Shown: positions 16,278 to 23,077 of the stretch, in pieces | Numbering within the stretch: the first letter of the stretch is position 1 | Layout of the letters: every line of letters starts with the position of its first letter | NCBI GenBank assembly: GCA_017466405.1 | Contig: JAFTUF010000005.1 | Coordinates: 1 to 34,327, forward strand | Source: Bacteroidales bacterium | Lineage (GTDB): Bacteria; Bacteroidota; Bacteroidia; Bacteroidales; F082 | DNA: 34,327 nt | Reading direction: 5' to 3' | The notes under the pieces: model-generated | Databases searched by the model: none | Told to the model about the DNA's origin: nothing | What the model saw: the letters and a program-made list of their open reading frames with translations, nothing else | Translations under genes and position numbers: made by a program

Positions 16278-17306
16278 TTATTCAAAATCTATTTCTACGT
16301 CTCCGTATGATGCGTCAATCTTTATGTTATGCATTTTGTCACAGTCGTTAATATTTCCTATTATGGTTTCTTCTGTATATACTTTAATAAGTTTGTCCGC
16401 ATTGTCTTTTAATACTTTAGGAGATATACTTCCATAACTTGCACTGATGTCGTAACTAAAACAATGCTCGTTTGTAAGACTGATGCTGACATCAGAATAC
16501 ATAGCATCGATACTTATCGTAGTGAAGTCCTTATTTACATTCTCTATTTCAATATCAGAATATTTCAAACTGCACTCTATTTTATTTACAAGATTTTCTA
16601 TCTCGAGGTCACCATACATATTGTCGATTCTTATGTCTTCAACTGTCTTGAAATATGTGTCGGTGTACATGACTTCTGCCTCGACTCTCTTCGCCATAGA
16701 ACAATCTATCTCAGAATATTTCACATCAGCATTGAAGTTATTGACAGTTCCAATTGTAATGTCGCCATATAAAATCTCCACATCGATATTGTTGGCTTCA
16801 CTTATATCCGAATCGCCGTAGAGAAGTTTCATCTTGACATTCTCTGCCGACTGAATATCGACATCGCCATAGATGTTATCGACATTTATATCCAAACCCT
16901 TAGGAATCATAATGTAATAATCAATACTTATACTGGCGTTATTCAGTTTTATGTTATCAATCTTCGTCTTTGCTTCAACGACTTTTGTTTCTCTCGATTT
17001 CTTTATGTCACTGAAATGCACGTCGATAGAACTAAGAATATTGTCTAAAGCACTTTCTTTATTCGACTTCGCAATTATCTCGACATGGAAACTAATCCTG
17101 TCTTCATCCCAGTTGACGATGTTATAATCGCTGTACTTTCCTATCAGCTTGATAGTGTAGTCTTTGTCGGCATCATAGTTGGCATCGATGGTTCTTTTCT
17201 TGGAATACTTATACGACTGATTCATGTTGATCTCGTATTCGTCTCCAGTTGCGAAGGCTAATGTCGAGAACAGACACAGCACTAATGTCAATAGTTTGTT
17301 CTTCAT
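16278..17306 (-). CDS. Secreted beta-solenoid protein, DUF4097/putative adhesin type
   Basis: Role unknown; related proteins are common next to ECF sigma factors in Bacteroidota. The 342 residues start with a signal peptide (cut near AFA|TGDE). After a poorly defined region to about residue 130 comes a regular solenoid: a Tyr followed by Gly/Ser/Thr and then Asp/Glu recurs at residues 146, 163, 180, 197, 214 and 231, a spacing of exactly 17, then at 249, 270, 291 and 334. Each rung carries a short hydrophobic strand such as VDI or IEI. The gene starts only 2 bp after the stop of the preceding one, with an AAAGGAG Shine-Dalgarno sequence partly inside it, so the two are probably translated together. 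Confidence 0.8.
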   Translation of the reverse strand: MKNKLLTLVLCLFSTLAFATGDEYEINMNQSYKYSKKRTIDANYDADKDYTIKLIGKYSDYNIVNWDEDRISFHVEIIAKSNKESALDNILSSIDVHFSDIKKSRETKVVEAKTKIDNIKLNNASISIDYYIMIPKGLDINVDNIYGDVDIQSAENVKMKLLYGDSDISEANNIDVEILYGDITIGTVNNFNADVKYSEIDCSMAKRVEAEVMYTDTYFKTVEDIRIDNMYGDLEIENLVNKIECSLKYSDIEIENVNKDFTTISIDAMYSDVSISLTNEHCFSYDISASYGSISPKVLKDNADKLIKVYTEETIIGNINDCDKMHNIKIDASYGDVEIDFE

Positions 17307-17308
17307 GA

Positions 17309-17791
17309 TTATTGTTCTCCTTTACTTATTTTTCTATAAATGATTTGTAATGTCTCGAGCTGATTGTCATACATCTGAGATGTTATCGCGAGTTGTTTTT
17401 CTTCCGGAAGTGGTGCTATCTCAGCGAAGACTTCAGCTGTCGAAGTTAGATTTTCTATTACCTTATTTATTTCGTTTCTTGTAGAGTCGTCAACATTTTT
17501 CATCACGCCTTCCAACATTATAACAGCCTCGTCGAGTTGTTGTTCGTAAGCCCTACGTATCTCAACCACCTTACTGTTTTCTTCATAAACCACTGGCGTT
17601 AACATATTTGTGTTGTCTAATATCACGAAGAGCAACATGATTGCAGCTGCCGAAGCGAATGCGTAATAAAGTTGTCTCACCTTATTCTTTCTGTCACTTC
17701 TTTTCTGCACTTTCATAGCGAAACGCTCACGATTACCAGCTGGCAATTCCGCCATGAACTTATCTTTATTATCTTTTATTAAGTTTTCCAT
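17309..17791 (-). CDS. Putative single-helix anti-sigma factor or regulatory membrane protein
   Basis: Probably controls the adjacent sigma factor, judging only by position and shape. The 160 residues have a basic cytoplasmic N-terminus (1-42), one hydrophobic segment at about 43-61 (YAFASAAAIMLLFVILD) and a charged, helical outer part that may form a coiled coil (about 72-160). I see no zinc-binding anti-sigma signature, so it is not a standard ZAS protein. It starts 11 bp after the sigma gene stop. Confidence 0.7.
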   Translation of the reverse strand: MENLIKDNKDKFMAELPAGNRERFAMKVQKRSDRKNKVRQLYYAFASAAAIMLLFVILDNTNMLTPVVYEENSKVVEIRRAYEQQLDEAVIMLEGVMKNVDDSTRNEINKVIENLTSTAEVFAEIAPLPEEKQLAITSQMYDNQLETLQIIYRKISKGEQ

Positions 17792-17802
17792 ATTTTTGAT
17801 TT

Positions 17803-18345
17803 TTAATTATTTTCCAACAATTTCTTAAGTCTCTCTTTCGCTCTCACGAATTGCGAGCGTACCGTCGAGGTCTTGATATTCATCGTCTCCGCAATCTCTG
17901 AGAAATCGAGCTCGTCGATGAGATGAAGTTTCAGAACCATTTTGTAACCTATTGGCAGAAGTTCTATCTTCTCCATTATCTGTTCTAAAGAATATTCCGT
18001 CTCATCTTCAATCTCGCCGACAGACGACTGACGATCGCTGAATATCACATCGTCTATATCATCAAAAAAAGGTTCCTTGTTATGCTTGCGGAACCAGTCG
18101 ATGCTTTTATTCACAGCGATACGTCTCACGAAAGCGACGAAGTCTCTCTGTGTTCCCTGAAATTTATCGATATTGTCGAAGGCTTTTAAGATAGAATCCT
18201 GCATTATCTCTTCCGCATCGAACTGACTCGACACTATATGCAGGCTCGCGTTGAAGACAGGCAGCGCACAGATGTCGTATAACTCCATCATCGCCTGACT
18301 GTTCTGACGCTTACATCCTTTTAGCAAATCTTCAAATTTCGACAT
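17803..18345 (-). CDS. RNA polymerase ECF-type sigma-70 factor
   Basis: Directs RNA polymerase to a regulon that probably includes its own operon. The 180 residues show sigma region 2 (about 20-90, with DAEEIMQDSILKAFDNIDKF and a DWFRKH end) and region 4 (about 125-177), whose helix-turn-helix reads LDFSEIAETMNIKTSTVRSQ. It heads a tight leftward operon with a one-helix membrane protein, a solenoid protein and a barrel. No TAnnTTTG box is visible upstream (18346-18420), which fits autoregulation from an ECF-type promoter, but I cannot define that promoter. Confidence 0.92.
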   Translation of the reverse strand: MSKFEDLLKGCKRQNSQAMMELYDICALPVFNASLHIVSSQFDAEEIMQDSILKAFDNIDKFQGTQRDFVAFVRRIAVNKSIDWFRKHNKEPFFDDIDDVIFSDRQSSVGEIEDETEYSLEQIMEKIELLPIGYKMVLKLHLIDELDFSEIAETMNIKTSTVRSQFVRAKERLKKLLENN

Positions 18346-18439
18346 TTTTTCTTGATTGTTACACTTGTTTAACGAAACCTAAAATGATTTGCTGCATTGA
18401 GATTTGATTTTTTTAAAAATTAATTCCGTAACTCTACGT

Positions 18440-18478
18440 GAGACGTGTCAACCCGCTCCCGCACCCGTTCCCGCACCC
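18440..18478. repeat. Half GAGACG element joined to a C-rich short repeat
   Basis: GAGACGTGTCAACCC (18440-18454) matches one arm of the dispersed hairpin family but has no partner arm. It runs into C-rich units (CCCGCTC, CCGCACC) up to 18478, 6 bp before the stop codon of the leftward DUF2461 gene. The GC content is strikingly high for this region. Confidence 0.6.
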
Positions 18479-18484
18479 AATATC

Positions 18485-19168
18485 TCAATTTTCTTTAACA
18501 AAGAGCGCTGCCTTATTCAAAAGGTGATTGAATTCCATGGAAGTCTTAAATTCTTCCAAAGCCCATTCAATCAGATGATTGTCGTAGAGCATTCCTTCTG
18601 GGAGTGGCTGTATCAGGTTATATTGTTTCAATCGGAGGAGATAATCGTATGGAGTCTGTTTTGGAAAGTCTTTAGGATTTTTGCTCAGGCTGCACGAGGT
18701 ATCTAAAGTAAAGTTCTTGGCTTTTGCTATCGCGTTTTCGAAGGTGGCGCCGTCGTAGCAGATGTCTTCTCTTATGCTTTTCAGCGTTTCTTTGTCGGGA
18801 TTATACATTCCCGTGTAAAGACCGTTGAGTCCGAGATATTCGGAGCCTTCTGCTTCAAAATGAAGGTAATAACCTGCAAGTCCCGACTTCTTTCCTTGAG
18901 GACATACATAAATTCCCATGTGAGTTTTGTAAGGACGTTTATCAAGAGAGAAACGAATGTCGCGGTAGATTCTATAGGTACAGTCGTTGATGGTGAGGTT
19001 CTTTATCGACGAATCAAATTTGGAGATTCCTGAGATAAGTTCCTCCGTCATCTTATAGAGATGAGCCTGAGCCTTAAGGTATAAGTCTTTATGTTCCTGA
19101 AACCAAGGGCGATTGTTGTTGACCAAAATCGCATTAAGAAAAGTCATTACATCTTCCATAAAAAACAT
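18485..19168 (-). CDS. DUF2461 (TIGR02453) family protein
   Basis: A widespread conserved protein whose biochemical role is unknown. The sequence fits the family along its length: an N-terminal FLNAILVNNNRPWFQEHKD, a central RDIRFSLDKRPYKTHMG and a later GLYTGMYNPDKETLKSIRED. There is no signal peptide or membrane segment, so it is cytoplasmic. Possible starts are ATG at 19168 or 19159. A -7-like TAACTTTG at 19175-19182 would leave almost no leader, which favours one of these over the TTG at 19177. It stands alone between two repeat-bearing intergenic regions. Confidence 0.85.
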   Translation of the reverse strand: MFFMEDVMTFLNAILVNNNRPWFQEHKDLYLKAQAHLYKMTEELISGISKFDSSIKNLTINDCTYRIYRDIRFSLDKRPYKTHMGIYVCPQGKKSGLAGYYLHFEAEGSEYLGLNGLYTGMYNPDKETLKSIREDICYDGATFENAIAKAKNFTLDTSCSLSKNPKDFPKQTPYDYLLRLKQYNLIQPLPEGMLYDNHLIEWALEEFKTSMEFNHLLNKAALFVKEN

Positions 19169-19174
19169 TTTTTG

Positions 19175-19182
19175 CAAAGTTA
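19175..19182 (-). promoter_or_regulatory. -7 box for the DUF2461 gene
   Basis: The minus strand reads TAACTTTG, 7 bp upstream of the ATG at 19168. The transcript would be nearly leaderless, which suggests that the true start is the ATG at 19168 or 19159. Confidence 0.4.
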
Positions 19183-19257
19183 AAGAAAAATGAAGAATCT
19201 CAAAATCTCAAAATTGGAAATTGAGTTTATCCCCAAATATCTATTATGGATAAAGTC

Positions 19258-19285
19258 TGTTGACTGTTGTTCGTTGTCTGTTGAC
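19258..19285. repeat. Intergenic heptamer array
   Basis: Four 7-bp units of the TGTTGAC/TGTTGTT type, the same family as the array at 103-130. They lie 14 bp beyond the terminator hairpin at 19300. Confidence 0.65.
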
Positions 19286-19299
19286 TTTATATAACAAAA

Positions 19300-19331
19300 A
19301 ACTCGAAGTCGAATTAAATCAACTTCGAGTT
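19300..19331 (-). terminator. Rho-independent terminator of the two-helix membrane protein gene
   Basis: AACTCGAAGT and ACTTCGAGTT form a 10-bp stem with a 12-base loop. On the minus strand it is followed by TTTTTGTTAT. It lies 28 bp past the stop codon at 19360. Confidence 0.85.
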
Positions 19332-19359
19332 CAAAAAAAAGTTCCTACTATTATGTTAT

Positions 19360-19830
19360 TTAGAATTCATGAATTTTCACTTCTGTCTGTGGAATGAAAT
19401 CGAATGGTTCATATTTAAGAAGTTGCAATGCAGCGAATTTCTTGTCTTTTGAATGAAGGACGTAAAGCTGTACATTACCTTCGTCAACTCTTTTAAATTT
19501 CTCTATTGATTTGAAATCGTTGTTTTCTACAGCTGATTTGATGTTATAGAAATCTGCTGTGTCGTAATAAAGCTGACGTGTGATGACAGGTGAGTTGGTT
19601 TTTTTGTACACTGTGTTGTTACGTCTTGCGATAAGTAGGAAGAGAGCAATGCCGATGAGAGCGATGCCGATGAAAATCATCAATGATGAGAGCATATTAC
19701 CGTCGATGCTTCTTGAATAGATGAAAGCGAAAACTCCCAATCCGATGAAAACGATTCCTAATAATAATGATGCGATATTAAATTTCTTTTCTATTAATTC
19801 TATTTCTGTGTTTTGAATGTTGTTTGTCAT
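19360..19830 (-). CDS. Hypothetical two-helix inner membrane protein
   Basis: Not recognised. The 156 residues have a short cytoplasmic N-terminus, two hydrophobic segments (about 18-38 and 48-67) separated by a short SRSIDGN loop, then a soluble C-terminal domain of about 85 residues with charged and aromatic strands (for example RVDEGNVQLYVLHSKDKKFAALQ). It is monocistronic: a terminator hairpin follows and a repeat-rich gap precedes it. Confidence 0.75.
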   Translation of the reverse strand: MTNNIQNTEIELIEKKFNIASLLLGIVFIGLGVFAFIYSRSIDGNMLSSLMIFIGIALIGIALFLLIARRNNTVYKKTNSPVITRQLYYDTADFYNIKSAVENNDFKSIEKFKRVDEGNVQLYVLHSKDKKFAALQLLKYEPFDFIPQTEVKIHEF

Positions 19831-19866
19831 GATTTTTTAATTTAATTGTTGATAATAAGATACTCT

Positions 19867-19949
19867 GACTCAGACCAATGACTCAGACCAATGACTCAGA
19901 CTTTGGACTAAAAACTAATTATGAATTATGAATTGTGAATTATGAATTA
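19867..19949. repeat. 13-bp tandem repeat followed by a heptamer array over a stop codon
   Basis: Three 13-bp units (GACTCAGACCAAT) occupy 19867-19905. Four 7-bp units of the TTATGAA type occupy 19919-19946, and the next TTA is the stop codon (19947-19949) of the leftward small secreted protein. Confidence 0.75.
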
Positions 19950-20336
19950 AATAATTAGGTGTCTTACTATTACAATTAAATTTTCCTTTGATGACAAAGG
20001 AGATGAGAATTTGTTGTTGTAATTTTTGGTTGGCATAACTTCTGAAGAGAAGCGTTTCAGGAGTATGTTGTTTAGGAGGTTTTGTTGTGTCTTTTTTTGT
20101 GATGTCAGCAATCTGAACGATGGTGATGGCAGACTGTTCAACAATTCAGGCAATGTGATTTTGTTGGCATTAGCTGCATTGAAACACGATTCGATATCTT
20201 TCTGCTGACTATCGATGATGAAAGACGATTCATCTGTTAAATCAGATGGTTCAGAATATGAAGAGACAGCCGACTCTGCCGTGAAGACAAAGCCTAACAT
20301 GATAAGGGATAACAAAATCATCAAGTGTCTTTTCAT
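19947..20336 (-). CDS. Small exported hypothetical protein
   Basis: Not recognised. The 129 residues begin with a clear signal peptide (MKRHLMILLSLIMLGFVFTA), followed by a Ser/Asp/Glu-rich stretch and a Lys/Asn-rich C-terminal half. No domain, Cys pair or sorting signal is visible. A good -7 box at 20354-20361 upstream supports it as a real gene. The stop codon lies in a heptamer array, so the C-terminus (VIVRHLII) could have been altered by repeat growth. Confidence 0.55.
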   Translation of the reverse strand: MKRHLMILLSLIMLGFVFTAESAVSSYSEPSDLTDESSFIIDSQQKDIESCFNAANANKITLPELLNSLPSPSFRLLTSQKKTQQNLLNNILLKRFSSEVMPTKNYNNKFSSPLSSKENLIVIVRHLII

Positions 20337-20353
20337 AATCTAAATTGAGATTG

Positions 20354-20361
20354 CAAATATA
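20354..20361 (-). promoter_or_regulatory. -7 box for the small exported protein gene
   Basis: The minus strand reads TATATTTG, 18 bp upstream of the ATG at 20336. It is part of a compact divergent promoter region with the box at 20407-20414. Confidence 0.5.
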
Positions 20362-20406
20362 AGGATTTTTCAAATTGTTTTTAAACAGAATTTTAATGTA
20401 TTTTTA

Positions 20407-20414
20407 TAAATTTG
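20407..20414 (+). promoter_or_regulatory. -7 box for the LD-carboxypeptidase gene
   Basis: TAAATTTG matches TAnnTTTG and lies 16 bp before the ATG at 20431. Confidence 0.5.
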
Positions 20415-20430
20415 CAAATAAATAACAAAT

Positions 20431-21339
20431 ATGAAAACGCCATTGTTTTTATCGTCAGGTTCAAAGATAGCGTTGGTGGCTCCTGCGAGGAAAGTCACTC
20501 TCGACGACATTGCTTTTGCCATCGAATATATAAAGAATAAAGGTTTCGTTCCCGTCTATGACGAGCGTCTCTTTCTCGCCGACAATCAGTTTGCAGGCAA
20601 TGACGAGGAACGCGCTGCCGTCTTGCAATCTTACCTTGACTCTCCCGTCATCGATGCAATTATGTGCGTAAGAGGCGGTTACGGCACGATACGTATCATC
20701 GATAAATTATGTTTCGACAAATTCATTCAGAAACCAAAATGGATTGTTGGTTACAGTGATGTCACCGTACTGCACGCCAAGCTTCAAAGCATAGGCGTTG
20801 AGAGTCTGCATGCTACCATGCCAATTAATTTCTCCGATAACAATTTTCAAGCTTTAGACTCTCTCTTCGATACTTTATGCGGAAAGTCGTTGAGTTATAA
20901 AGTCGCTGCTGACAAAAACAACATCTGTGGTGAAGCAGAAGGCGAACTCGTCGGAGGAAACATCTCAGTGCTTTACAGCATGCTCGGCTCCAATATATTT
21001 CCTGACACAAAAGACAAGATATTATTTTTAGAAGACCTCGACGAATATCTCTATCATATAGACAGAATGATGATGGCTCTTGAGCGAGCCGGTGCTCTCG
21101 ACAACATACGCGGTCTCGTTGTCGGAGGACTTACCAAGATGCACGACAACGCAATACCTTTCGGCATGACGGCAGAAGAGATAATCCTTGAGAGAGTTAG
21201 TAATAGGAATATTCCCGTTTGTCTCAATTTCCCAGCTGGTCACATCGACGACAACAGAGCGCTTATCTTCGGAAGGAAAGTACGACTATGTTGTTACACT
21301 ACTTCAGCAAGTCTCGATTTCCTGGCAGCGCAGCGATAA
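20431..21339 (+). CDS. ldcA: LD-carboxypeptidase (S66 family, muramoyltetrapeptide carboxypeptidase)
   Basis: Predicted to cut the terminal D-Ala from murein tetrapeptides during peptidoglycan recycling. The 302 residues carry the Ser-Glu-His triad: Ser109 in GYSD, Glu201 in LFLEDLDEY and His271 in PAGHIDD. GGN and RGGYG motifs of the family are present. There is no signal peptide, so it acts in the cytoplasm. MccF-like S66 enzymes, which cleave microcin C, are the main alternative. The last 41 bp (about 13 codons, including SASLDFLAAQR) overlap the end of the convergent ABC transporter gene. Confidence 0.92.
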   Translation: MKTPLFLSSGSKIALVAPARKVTLDDIAFAIEYIKNKGFVPVYDERLFLADNQFAGNDEERAAVLQSYLDSPVIDAIMCVRGGYGTIRIIDKLCFDKFIQKPKWIVGYSDVTVLHAKLQSIGVESLHATMPINFSDNNFQALDSLFDTLCGKSLSYKVAADKNNICGEAEGELVGGNISVLYSMLGSNIFPDTKDKILFLEDLDEYLYHIDRMMMALERAGALDNIRGLVVGGLTKMHDNAIPFGMTAEEIILERVSNRNIPVCLNFPAGHIDDNRALIFGRKVRLCCYTTSASLDFLAAQR

Positions 21340-23029
21340 GTTTCTTGGTATAATCGTTTTGCGGATTATTGAAGAGTTCATCTGCTTCGTTGAGTTCCTG
21401 CATCTTACCGTTATACATCACCACTACCCTATCCGACATAAAACGCACCACGCTGAGGTCATGGGAGATGAAGATATATGTGAAATGAAATTCTTTCTTC
21501 AGTCGGTTGAGAAGATTCAACACCTGAGCCTGCACCGACACATCCAATGCCGACACCGACTCGTCGCATATTATCAATTTTGGATTTAGAGCGAGTGCGC
21601 GAGCGATACATATTCTCTGCCGCTGACCACCGGAAAACTCATGAGGATAACGACGATAATAATCAGCTTCGAGACCAACTTCTTCCAAGAGCGAACAAAC
21701 CTTATCTCTTCTCTTGTTAGCGTCTTTCTCTATGCCATGAACCATCATCGGCTCCGCTATCGCCTCGCCTATGGAGATGCGAGGATTCAAGGAAGAATAC
21801 GGGTCTTGGAATATTATCTGCGCAGACTTCCTGTATTCGCGGAGTTCTGTGGCGTTCATCTTAGCGACATCCCTGCCTTCGAAGAAAACGCTGCCTAATG
21901 TAGGCTCCACCAACCTTAAGATGCTGCGTCCCAATGTAGTCTTGCCACATCCCGACTCACCGACGAGACCGAGCGTCTCTCCAGGAAAGACGTCAAAACT
22001 CACATCATCAACGGATTTTATGTAGTCATAAGTTCTGCCGAAGACACCTTTACGAAGCGGATACCAAGTCCTCAGATGCTCGACTTTAAGTATAGGCTCC
22101 TTGGAATATAATTCTTTGTGATATTTGTCTCTTTCCTCATCCGTAACGAGCAACTCATTCATTATCTGTTGCTCATCTTTCCATACTCCGTCAAGAAATT
22201 CTTTTACTACAGGAAGTCGTTCCAGACGATATGTCAACGGCGGACGACAAGCGATGAGTCCTTTTGTATATGGATGCTGAGGATTATTCAGTATTTCAGA
22301 TGTCGTCCAGTTCTCCACTATGACGCCTTTATTCATCACGATGACATCGTCGGCTATCTCTGAAACCACGCCGAGATCGTGAGTGATGAAAATCATTCCC
22401 ATCCCGTTCTCACGCTGAAGGTCTTTAAGAAGTTTTAATATCTCTTTCTGCACTGTGACATCCAAAGCTGTAGTAGGCTCGTCAGCAATAAGAACTTTAG
22501 GATTGGATACCAAAGCCATGGCAATCATCACTCTCTGTTTCTGACCGCCAGAAAGTTCATGAGGATATTTCTCGAAGACAATCTCCGGGTTAGGAAGAAG
22601 CACCTTACGAAAAAGTTCTAAGACTATTTCTTTAAGCTTCTGAGTTTCTGAGTTTCTATGTTTCTGAGTTTCTAAGATAGCTTCCATCACCTGGAATCCG
22701 CATTTATACACAGGATTCAGCGATGTCATCGGTTCTTGAAAAATCATCGCTATCTTCTTACCGCGGACGTCGGTCATCTCATCATCGGTATAACAAGAGA
22801 TATCATCACCTTCTAGGATAATCGAATCCGATTCAATGCGCGACTTACGTCTGTCGAGAAGCTGCATCACTGCTAAGTTACTCACCGATTTTCCAGAACC
22901 CGACTCACCGACAACGCCGAGTGTCTTTCCTTCAAAGACTTCAAAGTCGATACCATGAACTGCCTCCTGCCATTTCGAGTCACGGCAAAACGAAACACGC
23001 AGATTATTGACTTTCAGCAGCGACTTCAT
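21299..23029 (-). CDS. Tandem-ATPase ABC transporter ATP-binding protein, oligopeptide/dipeptide type
   Basis: Powers import of peptides or similar solutes (DppD-DppF/GsiA/YejF type). The 576 residues hold two complete ATPase domains. First: Walker A GESGSGKS (41-48), Q-loop Gln98, signature LSGGQ (159-163), Walker B ending IADEP, switch His217. Second: Walker A GESGCGKT (357-364), Q-loop Gln408, signature FSGGQ (465-469), Walker B ending ICDE, switch His523. All key residues look intact. Residues about 119-132 (for example QKHRNSETQK) come from an 8-bp repeat array lying in the loop between the Q-loop and signature of the first domain. No permease or binding-protein genes are beside it. It lies 42 bp downstream of a T9SS gene on the same strand. 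Confidence 0.92.
   Translation of the reverse strand: MKSLLKVNNLRVSFCRDSKWQEAVHGIDFEVFEGKTLGVVGESGSGKSVSNLAVMQLLDRRKSRIESDSIILEGDDISCYTDDEMTDVRGKKIAMIFQEPMTSLNPVYKCGFQVMEAILETQKHRNSETQKLKEIVLELFRKVLLPNPEIVFEKYPHELSGGQKQRVMIAMALVSNPKVLIADEPTTALDVTVQKEILKLLKDLQRENGMGMIFITHDLGVVSEIADDVIVMNKGVIVENWTTSEILNNPQHPYTKGLIACRPPLTYRLERLPVVKEFLDGVWKDEQQIMNELLVTDEERDKYHKELYSKEPILKVEHLRTWYPLRKGVFGRTYDYIKSVDDVSFDVFPGETLGLVGESGCGKTTLGRSILRLVEPTLGSVFFEGRDVAKMNATELREYRKSAQIIFQDPYSSLNPRISIGEAIAEPMMVHGIEKDANKRRDKVCSLLEEVGLEADYYRRYPHEFSGGQRQRICIARALALNPKLIICDESVSALDVSVQAQVLNLLNRLKKEFHFTYIFISHDLSVVRFMSDRVVVMYNGKMQELNEADELFNNPQNDYTKKLIAALPGNRDLLK
22636..22675. repeat. Octamer array inside the ABC transporter coding sequence
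   Basis: Five 8-bp units (GCTTCTGA, GTTTCTGA and variants) lie in frame and encode the Gln/Lys/Glu-rich loop at about residues 119-132. They belong to the same unit family as the intergenic array at 30937-31073. Confidence 0.8.
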
Positions 23030-23056
23030 CTTTTGCGAGAGTATAGAGTTACAGAT

Positions 23057-23077
23057 GCTAGTTGATAGTTATTAGTT
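23057..23077. repeat. Heptamer array overlapping a stop codon
   Basis: Three units (GCTAGTT, GATAGTT, ATTAGTT) span the stop codon at 23072-23074 of the leftward T9SS gene. Confidence 0.6.

Noticed and set aside
21188-22363. Rightward open frames opposite the ABC transporter
   Set aside because: They lie antisense to a fully conserved ATPase with all motifs intact; no independent support.
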